Assembly: GCA_045600105.1 (NCBI GenBank)
Contig: JAZRXG010000006.1
Span: 1-64,000, forward strand
Length of the DNA: 64,000 nucleotides
Origin: UBA1206 sp045600105
GTDB lineage: Bacteria > Bacillota > Clostridia > Oscillospirales > CAG-382
Direction: 5' to 3'
Part shown: positions 17,525-26,228 of the stretch, one piece after another
How the letters are laid out: the number at the start of each line of letters is the position of its first letter
How positions within the stretch are numbered: position 1 is the first letter of the stretch
The notes under the pieces: model-generated
Databases searched by the model: none
What the model saw: only the letters and a program-made list of their open reading frames with translations
What the model was told of the DNA's origin: nothing
Position numbers and translations under genes: made by a program

Positions 17525-19753
17525 ATGAATTTCGAACAATGGAACGGATTTGTAACGGGTGAATGGCAGGAGAACATCAACGTCCGCGACTTCATCGACA
17601 AAAACTACACCCCGTATACCGGCGACGCTTCTTTTCTGAGCGGACCGACCGAAAGAACGAAAAAGGCACTTGCCGAGCTTGAAAGACTCAAAAAGCTCGA
17701 GCAGGAACGCGGAGGCGTCCTCTCGGTAGATACCACCACCGTATCTTCGCTTTGCAACTATAAACCCGGCTACCTCACCGACAGCGACATCATCGTCGGT
17801 CTTCAGACTGACGAACCGCTCAAACGCGGAGTCAACCCCTTCGGCGGCATCAGAATGGCGCGCAGTGCCTGCGAAGCTTACGGCTACAAGCTTTCGGACA
17901 AAATAGAAGAATACTTCACCTACCGTACCACTCACAACGACGGCGTTTTCAGAGTATATACCGACGAAATGAAAGCTGCACGTCACTGCGCTCTGCTCAC
18001 CGGTCTTCCCGACGCTTACGGCAGAGGACGTATCATCGGCGACTACCGCCGCATCGCACTTTACGGCATCGACGTCCTTATCGCCGAAAAGCAGAAGGAC
18101 AAGAACAAAGCCGGCGACAACTATATGAGCGTCGACAACGTCAGACTTCTCGAAGAACTCTATCAGCAGATCAACTTCCTCAAAAAACTCAAGGAAATGG
18201 CTGCTCTTTACGGATACGACATTTCCAAGCCCGCGTCCAACGCGCGTGAAGCGATCCAGTGGACCTATTTCGGCTATCTTGCCGCGAACAAGGAACAGAA
18301 CGGCGCAGCGATGTCCTTCGGACGTACGTCCACGTTCTTTGACGTGTATATCGAACGCGACCTCAAAAACGGTGTTCTCGACGAAGAAGGAGCGCAGGAG
18401 CTCATCGATGACCTCGTTCTCAAGCTTCGCTGCGCGCGCCATCTCCGCACGCCCGAATATAACGAGCTTTTCGGCGGCGACCCGATGTGGATAACCGAAA
18501 GCATCGGCGGTATGAGCCTCAATCACAAGACTCTCGTTACAAAATCCTCGTTCCGTATCCTCAACACGCTTTATGACCTCGGACCCGCTCCCGAACCCAA
18601 CCTCACCGTTCTCTGGAGCCACGCGCTTCCCGAAGGATTCAAGAAATTCTGCGCGAAAGTATCCTGCGATACCGATTCGATCCAGTACGAAAGCGATGAT
18701 CTTATGCGTACCCGCTACGGCGACGACTACGCGATCGCCTGCTGCGTTTCGGCAATGAAGGTCGGCAAGCAGATGCAGTTCTTCGGCGCCCGCACCAACC
18801 TTGCGAAGCTTCTTCTCCTTTCCATCAACGGCGGTGTCGACAATATGTTCGGCACTCACATAGGCCCTCAGATGGAGCCCATGCACGACGAATATCTCGA
18901 CTATGCGAAAGTCATGGAAAGATTCAATATTTATCTTACGTGGCTCTGCAGGCTTTATGTCAACACGATGAACTGCATACACTATATGCACGATAAATAC
19001 GCATACGAAAAGACCCAGATGGCGCTTCACGACACCGACGTCGAACGTCTTATGGCTTTCGGTGTTGCAGGACTTTCGGTCATCACCGACTCGCTTTCCG
19101 CCATCAAATACGCCAAGGTCAAGCCCATCGCCGATGAAAACGGCATTATCGTTGACTTCGAGACCATAGGCGACTTCCCCAAATACGGCAACGACGACGA
19201 CAGAGCCGACGAGATCGCGCAGGATATGCTCGTACGCGTACACGAAGAGCTCAGGAAGACTCCCGCTTACCGCGGAGCGATCCACACTCTTTCGGCACTC
19301 ACGATCACTTCCAACGTTATGTACGGCAAAAAGACCGGTTCCACTCCCGACGGAAGAAAGAAGGGCGAGCCTTTCGCACCCGGTGCCAACCCCATGCACG
19401 GACGTGAGACCAACGGTGCGCTCGCATCCCTCAACTCGGTTTCAAAGCTTCCCTATTCGTCTGCTTCCGACGGCATTTCCAACACCTTCTCGATCGTTCC
19501 CGACGCTCTCGGCAAGACCGATGCGGAAAGGATCGACAACCTCGTTTCGATACTCGACGGTTATTTCCTCAACAACGCTCACCACATCAACGTAAACGTC
19601 ATGAACCGCGAAACGCTGCTCGACGCTTACGATCATCCCGAAAAATATCCCAACCTCACCATCCGCGTTTCGGGCTACGCCGTAAACTTCGTCAAGCTCT
19701 CGAGAGAGCAGCAGAAGGAAGTCATTATGCGTACCTTCCACACTGCCGTCTGA
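17525..19753 (+). CDS. pflB: pyruvate formate-lyase (formate C-acetyltransferase)
   Basis: 742 residues, the normal length. This glycyl-radical enzyme splits pyruvate with CoA into acetyl-CoA and formate in anaerobic growth. The adjacent active-site cysteines are in ACCVSAMK (Cys406-Cys407) and the radical glycine is in RVSGYAVNF (Gly717) near the C-terminus. The ATG at 17525 has AAAGGA 9-14 nt upstream; an ATG at 17516 overlaps that site and earlier in-frame starts fall inside the riboswitch. The gene follows a ZTP riboswitch and terminator and is joined to pflA by TGATATG. Confidence 0.97.
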   Translation: MNFEQWNGFVTGEWQENINVRDFIDKNYTPYTGDASFLSGPTERTKKALAELERLKKLEQERGGVLSVDTTTVSSLCNYKPGYLTDSDIIVGLQTDEPLKRGVNPFGGIRMARSACEAYGYKLSDKIEEYFTYRTTHNDGVFRVYTDEMKAARHCALLTGLPDAYGRGRIIGDYRRIALYGIDVLIAEKQKDKNKAGDNYMSVDNVRLLEELYQQINFLKKLKEMAALYGYDISKPASNAREAIQWTYFGYLAANKEQNGAAMSFGRTSTFFDVYIERDLKNGVLDEEGAQELIDDLVLKLRCARHLRTPEYNELFGGDPMWITESIGGMSLNHKTLVTKSSFRILNTLYDLGPAPEPNLTVLWSHALPEGFKKFCAKVSCDTDSIQYESDDLMRTRYGDDYAIACCVSAMKVGKQMQFFGARTNLAKLLLLSINGGVDNMFGTHIGPQMEPMHDEYLDYAKVMERFNIYLTWLCRLYVNTMNCIHYMHDKYAYEKTQMALHDTDVERLMAFGVAGLSVITDSLSAIKYAKVKPIADENGIIVDFETIGDFPKYGNDDDRADEIAQDMLVRVHEELRKTPAYRGAIHTLSALTITSNVMYGKKTGSTPDGRKKGEPFAPGANPMHGRETNGALASLNSVSKLPYSSASDGISNTFSIVPDALGKTDAERIDNLVSILDGYFLNNAHHINVNVMNRETLLDAYDHPEKYPNLTIRVSGYAVNFVKLSREQQKEVIMRTFHTAV

Positions 19754-19754
19754 T

Positions 19755-20468
19755 ATGACGGGACGCATACATTCTTTTCAGAGTCTCGGCACGGTCGACG
19801 GGCCTGGTGTCAGATGCGTGGTGTTCGTTCAGGGATGTCCGCTCAGATGTATCTGCTGCCACAATCCCGATACGTGGGATTTCAACGGCGGCGAGACTGC
19901 CGACACCGACGCGCTTGTGAAAAAGATATTGAGATTCAGACCGTATTTCGGTGAAAAAGGCGGCGTGACCGTTTCGGGCGGCGAACCTCTTATGCAGCCG
20001 CTGTTCGTATCCGAACTTTTTGAAAAGCTTCACTTACACGGCATAAACACCGCGCTTGATACGTCGGGCTGCGTTTTCAACGAAAAAGTCGAAAAGCTGC
20101 TCGAAAATACTGATACCGTTCTTCTCGACCATAAATACGCGGATGAGGATTCGTATTTCCGAAATACGGGATGCCGTCTTTCGGACGCCGAAAGATTCCT
20201 TGACGAGCTTGAAAAAAGAGGCATCGACACGTGGCTCCGCCGCGTGATAATCCCCGGAAAAAGCGATTCCGAAGCATCCGTGAGAAGTCTCAACGAAGTC
20301 GCGCTGTCGCACTCCTGCGTCAAAAGGATCGAGCTTCTCCCGTTCCGCAATTTATGTGCCGAAAAATACGTATCCCTCGGCATCCCGTTCCCTCTTGCCG
20401 ATACCCCGACTCCGGCAAATTCGCAGATAGACGAACTTTATAAACTCATTTCGCCCCAGTACAGATAA
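19755..20468 (+). CDS. pflA: pyruvate formate-lyase activating enzyme
   Basis: 237 residues. A radical SAM enzyme that makes the glycyl radical on PflB using a [4Fe-4S] cluster and S-adenosylmethionine. The cluster motif CxxxCxxC is seen as CPLRCICC near residue 31, followed by HNPDTW, the PflA-type continuation. SGGEPLMQP is the SAM-binding GGE motif. It starts one base after the pflB stop, so translation is coupled, and it shares the riboswitch. There is no extra ferredoxin-like insert, in keeping with a PflA and not with activases of other glycyl-radical enzymes. Confidence 0.95.
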   Translation: MTGRIHSFQSLGTVDGPGVRCVVFVQGCPLRCICCHNPDTWDFNGGETADTDALVKKILRFRPYFGEKGGVTVSGGEPLMQPLFVSELFEKLHLHGINTALDTSGCVFNEKVEKLLENTDTVLLDHKYADEDSYFRNTGCRLSDAERFLDELEKRGIDTWLRRVIIPGKSDSEASVRSLNEVALSHSCVKRIELLPFRNLCAEKYVSLGIPFPLADTPTPANSQIDELYKLISPQYR

Positions 20469-20487
20469 AAAATCAGGAGTGATTATT

Positions 20488-21918
20488 ATGAAAAAAACTC
20501 TGCAGGACGTCCTTGCCCTCTGCAGCGAAAAGAACGTACGCATTATCGATTTCAAAATGACCGACATCGACGGAAGATGGCATCATCTTTCCATTCCCGT
20601 GAGCAGACTCACCGAAGACACGATGAAATACGGCATCGGTTTCGACGGCTCGAACTACGGTTACGCCGCCGTTGAAAATTCCGATATGGTATTCATCCCC
20701 GACCTCGACTCCGCCGTAATCGATCCTTTCAACAGCATTCCCACGCTTTCCATGATAGGCGACGTTATGGTCATATCAAAACCCGACAACAAGCCGTTCG
20801 ACCAGTATCCGAGAAACGTCGCGAAACGCGCCGAAGAATATCTCAAAGAGACCGGCATCGCCGACAAAATGATCATCGGTCCCGAATACGAGTTTTATAT
20901 TTTCGACAGTGTCAGATATCTCAACGCTCCCGATCACACGGGATTTGAGGTCGAATGCGAACAGTCCGAGTGGAACAGCGGAAACGAAAACAACAACAAC
21001 GGTTATATCGTCGGACACGCCAAAGGCTATCACAACGCGCTTCCCATGGACATCAACGCCGATCTCAGAAGCAAAATGTGTCTGCTTCTTGATGAATGGG
21101 GAGTAAAAGTAAAATATCACCACGCCGAAGTAGGCGGCTGCGGACAGATGGAAATCGAAGTGACGATGGACGAAATGTCGAAGCTTGCCGACGGCACTAT
21201 GGTCGCAAAGTACATCATCAAGAACGCCGCCGCGGCGGAAGGCAAAACGGCGACCCTCATGCCCAAGCCGATCGCAAAGGAAGCAGGCTCCGGAATGCAC
21301 GTTCACATGCAGCTTTTCAAAGACGGTGAGCCCGTTTTCTACGATAAGAACGGCTACGCCGAACTTTCGGAGACCGCAATGTATTTCATCGGCGGACTTC
21401 TTACCCACGCCGCTTCCCTCTGCGCCATCACAAACCCGTCCACCAATTCCTACAAGCGTCTTATCCCCGGCTACGAGGCGCCCGTTACCATCGGATACGC
21501 AATGTCGAACCGCTCGGCTGTAATCAGGATACCCGCGTACGCCAAAGCCCCCAAGGACAAGAGATTCGAACTCCGCAATCCCGACGCCACCTGCAATCCC
21601 TACTACGCTTACGCCGCGATACTCATGGCGGGTCTTGACGGTATCGAAAAGAAGATCGATCCTCACGCAAAGGGATGGGGACCTTTCGACTTCAATCTGT
21701 GGGACCTTCCCGAGGAAGAAAAAGCAAAGCTCGGAGGACTTCCCAAAACGCTTTCCGAAGCCCTCGACGCTCTTGAAGCCGACCACGACTACCTTACCAA
21801 AGGCGGCGTCTTCCCCGAACGTCTCATCAGGACGCTCATCAAACGTGCGAGAGCGTGCGACGACGTCGTTATGCACACGCCTCACCCTAAGGAATTCGAG
21901 CTTTATTACGATCTTTAA
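20488..21918 (+). CDS. glnA: glutamine synthetase type I
   Basis: 476 residues. It joins ammonia to glutamate using ATP. Signatures seen are FDGSNYGYAAVENSDM near the start, GPEYEFYIFD (metal-binding glutamates), AGSGMHVHMQLFKDGEP (ATP and metal site), NPSTNSYKRLIPGYEAPV and RNPDATCNPYYAYAA. AGGAG lies 8 nt before the ATG at 20488; a GTG at 20479 overlaps that site. The gene begins 19 bp after pflA with no promoter or terminator between, so at least part of its expression may also depend on the pfl riboswitch. That arrangement would link nitrogen assimilation to formate/purine status. Confidence 0.95.
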   Translation: MKKTLQDVLALCSEKNVRIIDFKMTDIDGRWHHLSIPVSRLTEDTMKYGIGFDGSNYGYAAVENSDMVFIPDLDSAVIDPFNSIPTLSMIGDVMVISKPDNKPFDQYPRNVAKRAEEYLKETGIADKMIIGPEYEFYIFDSVRYLNAPDHTGFEVECEQSEWNSGNENNNNGYIVGHAKGYHNALPMDINADLRSKMCLLLDEWGVKVKYHHAEVGGCGQMEIEVTMDEMSKLADGTMVAKYIIKNAAAAEGKTATLMPKPIAKEAGSGMHVHMQLFKDGEPVFYDKNGYAELSETAMYFIGGLLTHAASLCAITNPSTNSYKRLIPGYEAPVTIGYAMSNRSAVIRIPAYAKAPKDKRFELRNPDATCNPYYAYAAILMAGLDGIEKKIDPHAKGWGPFDFNLWDLPEEEKAKLGGLPKTLSEALDALEADHDYLTKGGVFPERLIRTLIKRARACDDVVMHTPHPKEFELYYDL

Positions 21919-21924
21919 TAACAA

Positions 21925-21956
21925 AAGACGGTCTGTACGCTTTGTCAGACCGTCTT
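21925..21956 (+). terminator. hairpin after glnA
   Basis: Arms AAGACGGTCTG and CAGACCGTCTT are perfectly complementary with a 10 nt loop. The following bases (GTTCGTTGTT) hold only a weak T-run. Confidence 0.65.
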
Positions 21957-21980
21957 GTTCGTTGTTCGGTGAATCTTCTA

Positions 21981-22009
21981 TTGACAATCACATTATCCGC
22001 GGGTATAAT
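21981..22009 (+). promoter_or_regulatory. promoter of the rsmJ-azlCD operon
   Basis: TTGACA at 21981-21986 and TATAAT at 22004-22009 with a 17 bp spacer. The transcript would begin near 22016, which argues for the ATG at 22039 over the one at 22021. Confidence 0.8.
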
Positions 22010-22038
22010 TAAACAAATAAATGTTTAAGGATACAGAT

Positions 22039-23040
22039 ATGTACGATGTTGAAAACTACGCTTTTCCGTCGATAGTGCTCGGCAAGGACGGAAAGATAAT
22101 CGCCAAGAACAAAGCCGCGGCAGTCTCCTGCCCGTTTTTCCGAAAAGGCTGCGGGATCAAAAGTCAGGTCTCACTTCTTGAATACGCCGCGATATTTATG
22201 CTCAAATGCGGCGAAAGTATGCCCGTGACGCTTAACTGCGGAGTTGACGCCGTGATATTTTTCGACGGTGAGTCTTATCTGCTCCGCACGAATGTACTTG
22301 GTGTCAACGTAAGAAAAGAACTTTCGTATCTTTGCGACATAAGAGAAAAAGGGCTGAGGTATTTCGAGTTTCCGTCGTTCATCAGCAACAAGACGCTGCT
22401 CCGTCATTCATTTTTCATTCAGAAGTGCATGAACGAATATATAAAATACATAATGACGCCGTCTTCCGTTCCGCACATAATGGTCGACTTAAGCGTGACT
22501 CTGCGCGATATAATAAACGCCTGCGCCGAAAAACTGAAATGCACGCGTCTTTCGGTGAACGCGGAAAGAATCGACCACTCGTGCTTTGTGATAGCGGCAA
22601 AATCACATATTGAATATATGGTGATGATGTCGATCGCGCTTTTGTTCTATTTGGCAAAATCGCGTCATGTCGCGGTGAATCAGCTTTATACCTTCAATCG
22701 CGTGTGTCTTTCGTTCCGGACGGACACCGACGCCGATAAGCGTATCGTGTCAATGATCGCGAAAGCGATAAACACCGGCGAAATATGCGGTGAAAAGAAC
22801 GAGCTTTATTTCTACGCGATGTATATCCGCACCATAACCGAGCTTCACGCGGGGAACGTATATATGGAACACGACACGTTCTCCGGCAGACTCGAAATAA
22901 GGATAACCTTCCCGGCGGTAAAAGACGATACCATTACATTCGAAAACGAGATCCCCATACTTGCCGAATACGCGAAGCTTGCCGAAACGGTGTTTTATAC
23001 TCTCGTGGAAGGCTTTGAACTCGGAGGAGAACCGAGATGA
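22039..23040 (+). CDS. PAS-like unknown protein, possible degenerate sensor
   Basis: 333 residues, no membrane segment. The first about 100 residues (PSIVLGKDGKIIAKNKAA, then a FDGESYLLRTNVLG-type strand pair) look like a PAS sensor domain. The middle is helical (residues about 120-190) and the end has an alternating pattern that could be a decayed histidine-kinase ATPase, but no H-box or N/G boxes are seen. I do not recognise the family. The ATG at 22039 has AAGGA 7 nt upstream, whereas the ATG at 22021 is only about 5 nt from the expected transcript start. Its end overlaps rsmJ by 4 bp (ATGA). Confidence 0.6.
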   Translation: MYDVENYAFPSIVLGKDGKIIAKNKAAAVSCPFFRKGCGIKSQVSLLEYAAIFMLKCGESMPVTLNCGVDAVIFFDGESYLLRTNVLGVNVRKELSYLCDIREKGLRYFEFPSFISNKTLLRHSFFIQKCMNEYIKYIMTPSSVPHIMVDLSVTLRDIINACAEKLKCTRLSVNAERIDHSCFVIAAKSHIEYMVMMSIALLFYLAKSRHVAVNQLYTFNRVCLSFRTDTDADKRIVSMIAKAINTGEICGEKNELYFYAMYIRTITELHAGNVYMEHDTFSGRLEIRITFPAVKDDTITFENEIPILAEYAKLAETVFYTLVEGFELGGEPR

Positions 23041-23783
23041 ACGGGAGCGAATTTGCGATCGTCGTCGAAGACGGCGGCGACAGAGCGAAAGCCGTTTCTC
23101 TTTCTGAAAAGACCGGTGCCGCCGTATACGATATACGGCCCGATACTTTATGCGTGGTTTTCGCGTCCGACGGCGTCTCGCTTTCGGGAAGCGGACTTAC
23201 GTACAAGGGCGACTTTTCCGCAATGCTGAAACGCGTTTCAAACGGAAAACTCAGCCACGAAATGCTCGTTCACGCCGCGAAGACCAGAACCGAAAATCCC
23301 AAAGCGGTGGACGCTTCCGCGGGGATGGGCGAGGATTCGTTCCTGCTCGCGTCTTACGGCTATGACGTCACGATGTACGAGCAGAATCCGGTCATCGCGT
23401 GTCTGCTCGCCGATTCACTTGAACGCGCGTCTTTTGACGACGCTCTCAAGGATACCGTCAGCCGTATGCATCTCATCGAGGGCAACAGCATTTCTTTAAT
23501 GCCGTCGCTTCCGTTTTCACCCGAGATCGTTTATCTTGACCCGATGTTCCCCGAACGCCGCAAATCGGGCCTCATCAATAAAAAACTTCAGCTTATACAA
23601 AAACTCGAGAATCCGTGCATAGACGAAGAAGCACTGCTTGACGCGTCGATCGCCATACGTCCGAAAAAAATAATAATCAAGCGTCCGCTGAAGGGCGCGT
23701 ATCTTGCGGGAAGAAAGCCTTCATACACCAACGAGGGCAAGGCGATACGGTACGATTGCTTCGTTTTCCCCGAAAATTTCTGA
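23037..23783 (+). CDS. rsmJ: 16S rRNA (guanine1516-N2)-methyltransferase RsmJ
   Basis: 248 residues. RsmJ methylates G1516 of 16S rRNA with S-adenosylmethionine. The cofactor loop is AVDASAGMGEDSFLLA near residue 98, YDVTMYEQNPVIACLL is the acidic strand and adjacent helix, and IVYLDPMFPERRKSG is the hallmark DPMFP catalytic motif near 175. The start ATGA overlaps the previous stop. Length and motifs agree with the family, which is best known from Gammaproteobacteria but present in many Firmicutes. Confidence 0.87.
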   Translation: MNGSEFAIVVEDGGDRAKAVSLSEKTGAAVYDIRPDTLCVVFASDGVSLSGSGLTYKGDFSAMLKRVSNGKLSHEMLVHAAKTRTENPKAVDASAGMGEDSFLLASYGYDVTMYEQNPVIACLLADSLERASFDDALKDTVSRMHLIEGNSISLMPSLPFSPEIVYLDPMFPERRKSGLINKKLQLIQKLENPCIDEEALLDASIAIRPKKIIIKRPLKGAYLAGRKPSYTNEGKAIRYDCFVFPENF

Positions 23784-23799
23784 TATCCGAGGCGGAAAT

Positions 23800-24495
23800 A
23801 TGCGTTCTCAATATCTCAAAGGAATGTATCACGGGCTTCCCATCGGGCTCGGATACCTTTCCGTTTCATTCGGTTTCGGCATACTCGCCGTCAAATCCGG
23901 TCTGAACATTGCCGAAGCGACTTTCATTTCACTTACGAATATGACGTCCGCGGGTCAGGCGGCAGGCGTCGGCATAATCGCGGCATCGGGAACGATAATC
24001 GAAATGATCCTGACTCAGCTGATAATCAACGTGAGGTATTCCCTCATGGCGATCTCGCTGACGCAGAAGCTTGACGATTCGTTCACCACGCCTCAGAGGA
24101 TACTCGTTTCGTTCGGCATCACCGACGAGATATTCGCCGTCGCGTCGTCGTACCCCGGAAAGCTCGACACGGTCTATATGAAAGGGCTTATCCTCACCCC
24201 GATGATAGGCTGGGTGGGCGGCACGCTGCTCGGAGCCGCCGCAGGCGAACTGCTGCCGATGCTCGTCACCGATTCGCTCGGCATACTTCTCTACGGAATG
24301 TTCATCGCAATAATCATACCGCCGTGCAAAAAGCAGCCTCCGGTCATCGCCGCCATAATCATCGCCGCGGCGGTAAGCACCGCGATTACGTTTTTCGCGC
24401 CGTTCATTTCGGCGGGCTTTGCCGTCATAATCAGTTCGGTCGTGTCTGCGATAATCACGGCCGCCGTCTTCCCCGTAAAGGAGGATGAACAATGA
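23800..24495 (+). CDS. azlC: AzlC-family branched-chain amino acid exporter, large subunit
   Basis: 231 residues with about six hydrophobic segments. AzlC works with AzlD to export branched-chain amino acids. The family start GLPIGLGYLSVSFGFGILA and the NMTSAGQAAGV segment are present, as is FGITDEIFAV. The ATG at 23800 follows GGCGGAAAT and the region 17 bp after rsmJ; longer in-frame starts lie inside rsmJ. The end overlaps azlD by 4 bp. Confidence 0.9.
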   Translation: MRSQYLKGMYHGLPIGLGYLSVSFGFGILAVKSGLNIAEATFISLTNMTSAGQAAGVGIIAASGTIIEMILTQLIINVRYSLMAISLTQKLDDSFTTPQRILVSFGITDEIFAVASSYPGKLDTVYMKGLILTPMIGWVGGTLLGAAAGELLPMLVTDSLGILLYGMFIAIIIPPCKKQPPVIAAIIIAAAVSTAITFFAPFISAGFAVIISSVVSAIITAAVFPVKEDEQ

Positions 24496-24791
24496 GCATT
24501 ATAGTATATATGGCGGTTATGGCAATCGTGACGTATCTTATCAGGATGATACCGTTCACCGCGTTCCGGAAACAGATAGAATCGCGCTTTCTGAGGAGCG
24601 TGCTTTATTATCTTCCCTACGCCGTGCTTTCGGCAATGACCTTCCCCGCGATATTTTATTCAACGGGAAATGCCGTAACGGCATACGTCGGTACGGGTAT
24701 CGCGCTCGTTCTCGCATATTTCGGTCTGCCGCTCATAGTCGTGGCGACTTCGGCTTCCGCCGCGGCTCTCATCTGCGCGCTGATAATATGA
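24492..24791 (+). CDS. azlD: AzlD-family small subunit of amino acid exporter
   Basis: 99 residues with three to four hydrophobic helices, the normal AzlD size. The TYLIRMIPF segment near residue 15 and RSVLYYLPYAVLSAMTFPAI are family marks. It overlaps azlC by 4 bp (ATGA) and GGAGG lies before its start inside azlC. The pair would form the exporter complex in the membrane. Confidence 0.9.
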   Translation: MSIIVYMAVMAIVTYLIRMIPFTAFRKQIESRFLRSVLYYLPYAVLSAMTFPAIFYSTGNAVTAYVGTGIALVLAYFGLPLIVVATSASAAALICALII

Positions 24792-24938
24792 AAAAGCGTC
24801 CTTCGCTCATAGCGCGACCGTGCTGATGCTTTTGCTCCGACGATACCTGACGCCGAACGTACGGAAACAAGACACAAAAAACAATTTAAAAATATCGCTG
24901 TAAAACTATTAAATCAAACATATATAGAGAGGCATATT

Positions 24939-25376
24939 ATGTATTATTCACCGCTTGTAAAAAAAGCAAGTCTCATTTCCTTCGAGGCACACAAAAACGA
25001 CCACGATCAGAGCGGATATCCTTATATTTTCCATCCTGTGCTTCTTGCTTCCGAGTTCGAAGACGAGGACTGCGTCTGCGCTGCCCTGCTGCACGACGTG
25101 ATCGAGGACCACGGAGATATGTTTTCTTTTGAATATCTCGAAAAAGAAGGCTTCGGTCCCGCGGTCATCAATGCGCTGAAGCTGCTGACGCACGACAAAG
25201 GTGTGGAATATATGGACTATGTAAGAGCCATATCCGTGGATCCCATAGCCAGAAAAGTCAAACTCGCCGACCTGCGTCATAATATGGACGATCGCAGATC
25301 GGACGGAAAACCGTTCTGGAAAACGGGACTTTACAAAGAGGCTTATGCCCTTCTTTCGGAAATCGACGCACGGTGA
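24939..25376 (+). CDS. stand-alone HD hydrolase, SpoT/Mesh1-like
   Basis: 145 residues. The whole protein is an HD domain of the RelA/SpoT hydrolase type: FHP near residue 29, ALLHDVIEDHG (HD and ED) near 48, and KLADLRHNMDDRR near 107, which corresponds to the KLADRLHNM motif of (p)ppGpp hydrolases. No synthetase, TGS or ACT domain follows. Small proteins of this kind include Mesh1-type alarmone hydrolases, so removal of ppGpp or a related nucleotide is a fair guess, but other phosphohydrolase activities are possible. AGAGGC is upstream of the ATG. A strong hairpin terminator follows, so it is monocistronic. Confidence 0.8.
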   Translation: MYYSPLVKKASLISFEAHKNDHDQSGYPYIFHPVLLASEFEDEDCVCAALLHDVIEDHGDMFSFEYLEKEGFGPAVINALKLLTHDKGVEYMDYVRAISVDPIARKVKLADLRHNMDDRRSDGKPFWKTGLYKEAYALLSEIDAR

Positions 25377-25394
25377 TCCGTGAAAATAACATAT

Positions 25395-25421
25395 AAAAAA
25401 CGGAGACTCGCTCCGTTTTTA
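25395..25421. terminator. terminator after the HD hydrolase gene
   Basis: Arms AAAAACGGAG and CTCCGTTTTT around a short loop. The A-run and T-run make it useful in both directions, between the converging HD-hydrolase and membrane-protein genes. Confidence 0.8.
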
Positions 25422-25446
25422 TAATTTATATTTTGTAAATTAAATA

Positions 25447-25824
25447 TTAGAAAAAGATAATTATGATTCCGGAAGATCCTGAAATCAATGTTCCAATTAG
25501 AATAATGCCCACGACAAAATTCAAAATGTTTCCCGTTAAAAACAAACCTATAAGAACGCAAATCAAATAATCGGCAATTGCAACAATAAACGGTGATGCT
25601 ATGCTCATGATTATTCCAGCAAAAGTTTTTGCTGCACCTGTTATCACGCTGAAAACAACAGGAATTATAAATACGGCATATATTGCTATCCAAGGAGCTC
25701 CTTCTTCTAATGTCCAAAGACCGCCCGTAATATCTATTAACATATTGTTTGCAGAAAAAGACAGACCAAAGGCAATAAAGCCGCATATCAATGCGCTTCC
25801 AATGTTTATCTCTTTATTTTTCAT
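25447..25824 (-). CDS. AT-rich hypothetical membrane protein
   Basis: 125 residues, with four hydrophobic segments covering most of the chain and few charges after the start (MKNKEINIGSAL). I do not recognise the family. Codon use is clearly more AT-rich than in the flanking genes, which suggests acquisition from another source. A GGAT sequence 5-8 nt before the ATG is the best ribosome site. It lies downstream of two tRNA genes on the same strand, past a hairpin, and TATAAT-like words are present in the 30 bp upstream. Confidence 0.6.
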   Translation of the reverse strand: MKNKEINIGSALICGFIAFGLSFSANNMLIDITGGLWTLEEGAPWIAIYAVFIIPVVFSVITGAAKTFAGIIMSIASPFIVAIADYLICVLIGLFLTGNILNFVVGIILIGTLISGSSGIIIIFF

Positions 25825-25855
25825 ATTTTATATCCATTATAAAATTATAAACTAT

Positions 25856-25881
25856 GGATGTAACTGAAATCAGTTACATCC
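25856..25881 (-). terminator. hairpin after the tRNA genes
   Basis: A 26 nt near-perfect inverted repeat with arms GGATGTAACTGA and TCAGTTACATCC. On the minus strand it follows the tRNA-Met gene by 8 nt and is followed by an AT-rich run. It probably ends the tRNA transcript. Confidence 0.6.
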
Positions 25882-25889
25882 ACTCGATT

Positions 25890-25965
<76 letters not shown>

Positions 25966-26006
25966 ATATAGAATATATATTATGCTTACGCCGTTTGTTG
26001 ACAATC

Positions 26007-26095
26007 TGGTGCCGGACACCGGGCTTGAACCGGTACGAGATTTGAGTCTCACGGGATTTTAAGTCCCGGGCGTCTGCCAATTCCGCCAGTCCGGC
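26007..26095 (-). tRNA. tRNA-Leu (anticodon TAA)
   Basis: 89 nt with encoded CCA, acceptor arms GCCGGAC and GTCCGGC, anticodon loop ACTTAAAAT with anticodon TAA, and the long variable arm expected of a class II leucine tRNA (CGTGAGACTCAAATCTCG). It is the first gene after the tRNA promoter. Confidence 0.94.
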
Positions 26096-26110
26096 GAATC
26101 AGCATCTGAT

Positions 26111-26139
26111 ATAATAGCACATAGATGACGTTTTGTCAA
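26111..26139 (-). promoter_or_regulatory. promoter of the tRNA-Leu/tRNA-Met unit
   Basis: On the minus strand TTGACA (26134-26139) and TATTAT (26111-26116) with a 17 bp spacer, 15 bp before tRNA-Leu. Confidence 0.8.
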
Positions 26140-26187
26140 TACGTAAATCAAAGATTTTTCAAATATTTTTGTCGTGAACCGAAAAAG

Positions 26188-26219
26188 CAATGAGAACGGC
26201 GTTTGGGCGCCGCTCTCAT
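26188..26219 (-). terminator. terminator after the short conserved protein
   Basis: Arms TGAGAGCGGCG and CGCCGTTCTCA (one G-T pair) enclose CCCAAA, followed on the minus strand by TTGCTTTTT. Confidence 0.75.
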
Positions 26220-26228
26220 TTCAAGCGT

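Noticed and set aside
17483..19399. 638-residue open frame on the minus strand
   Set aside because: It lies wholly antisense to pflB, has no domain, and reflects the codon bias of the real gene.
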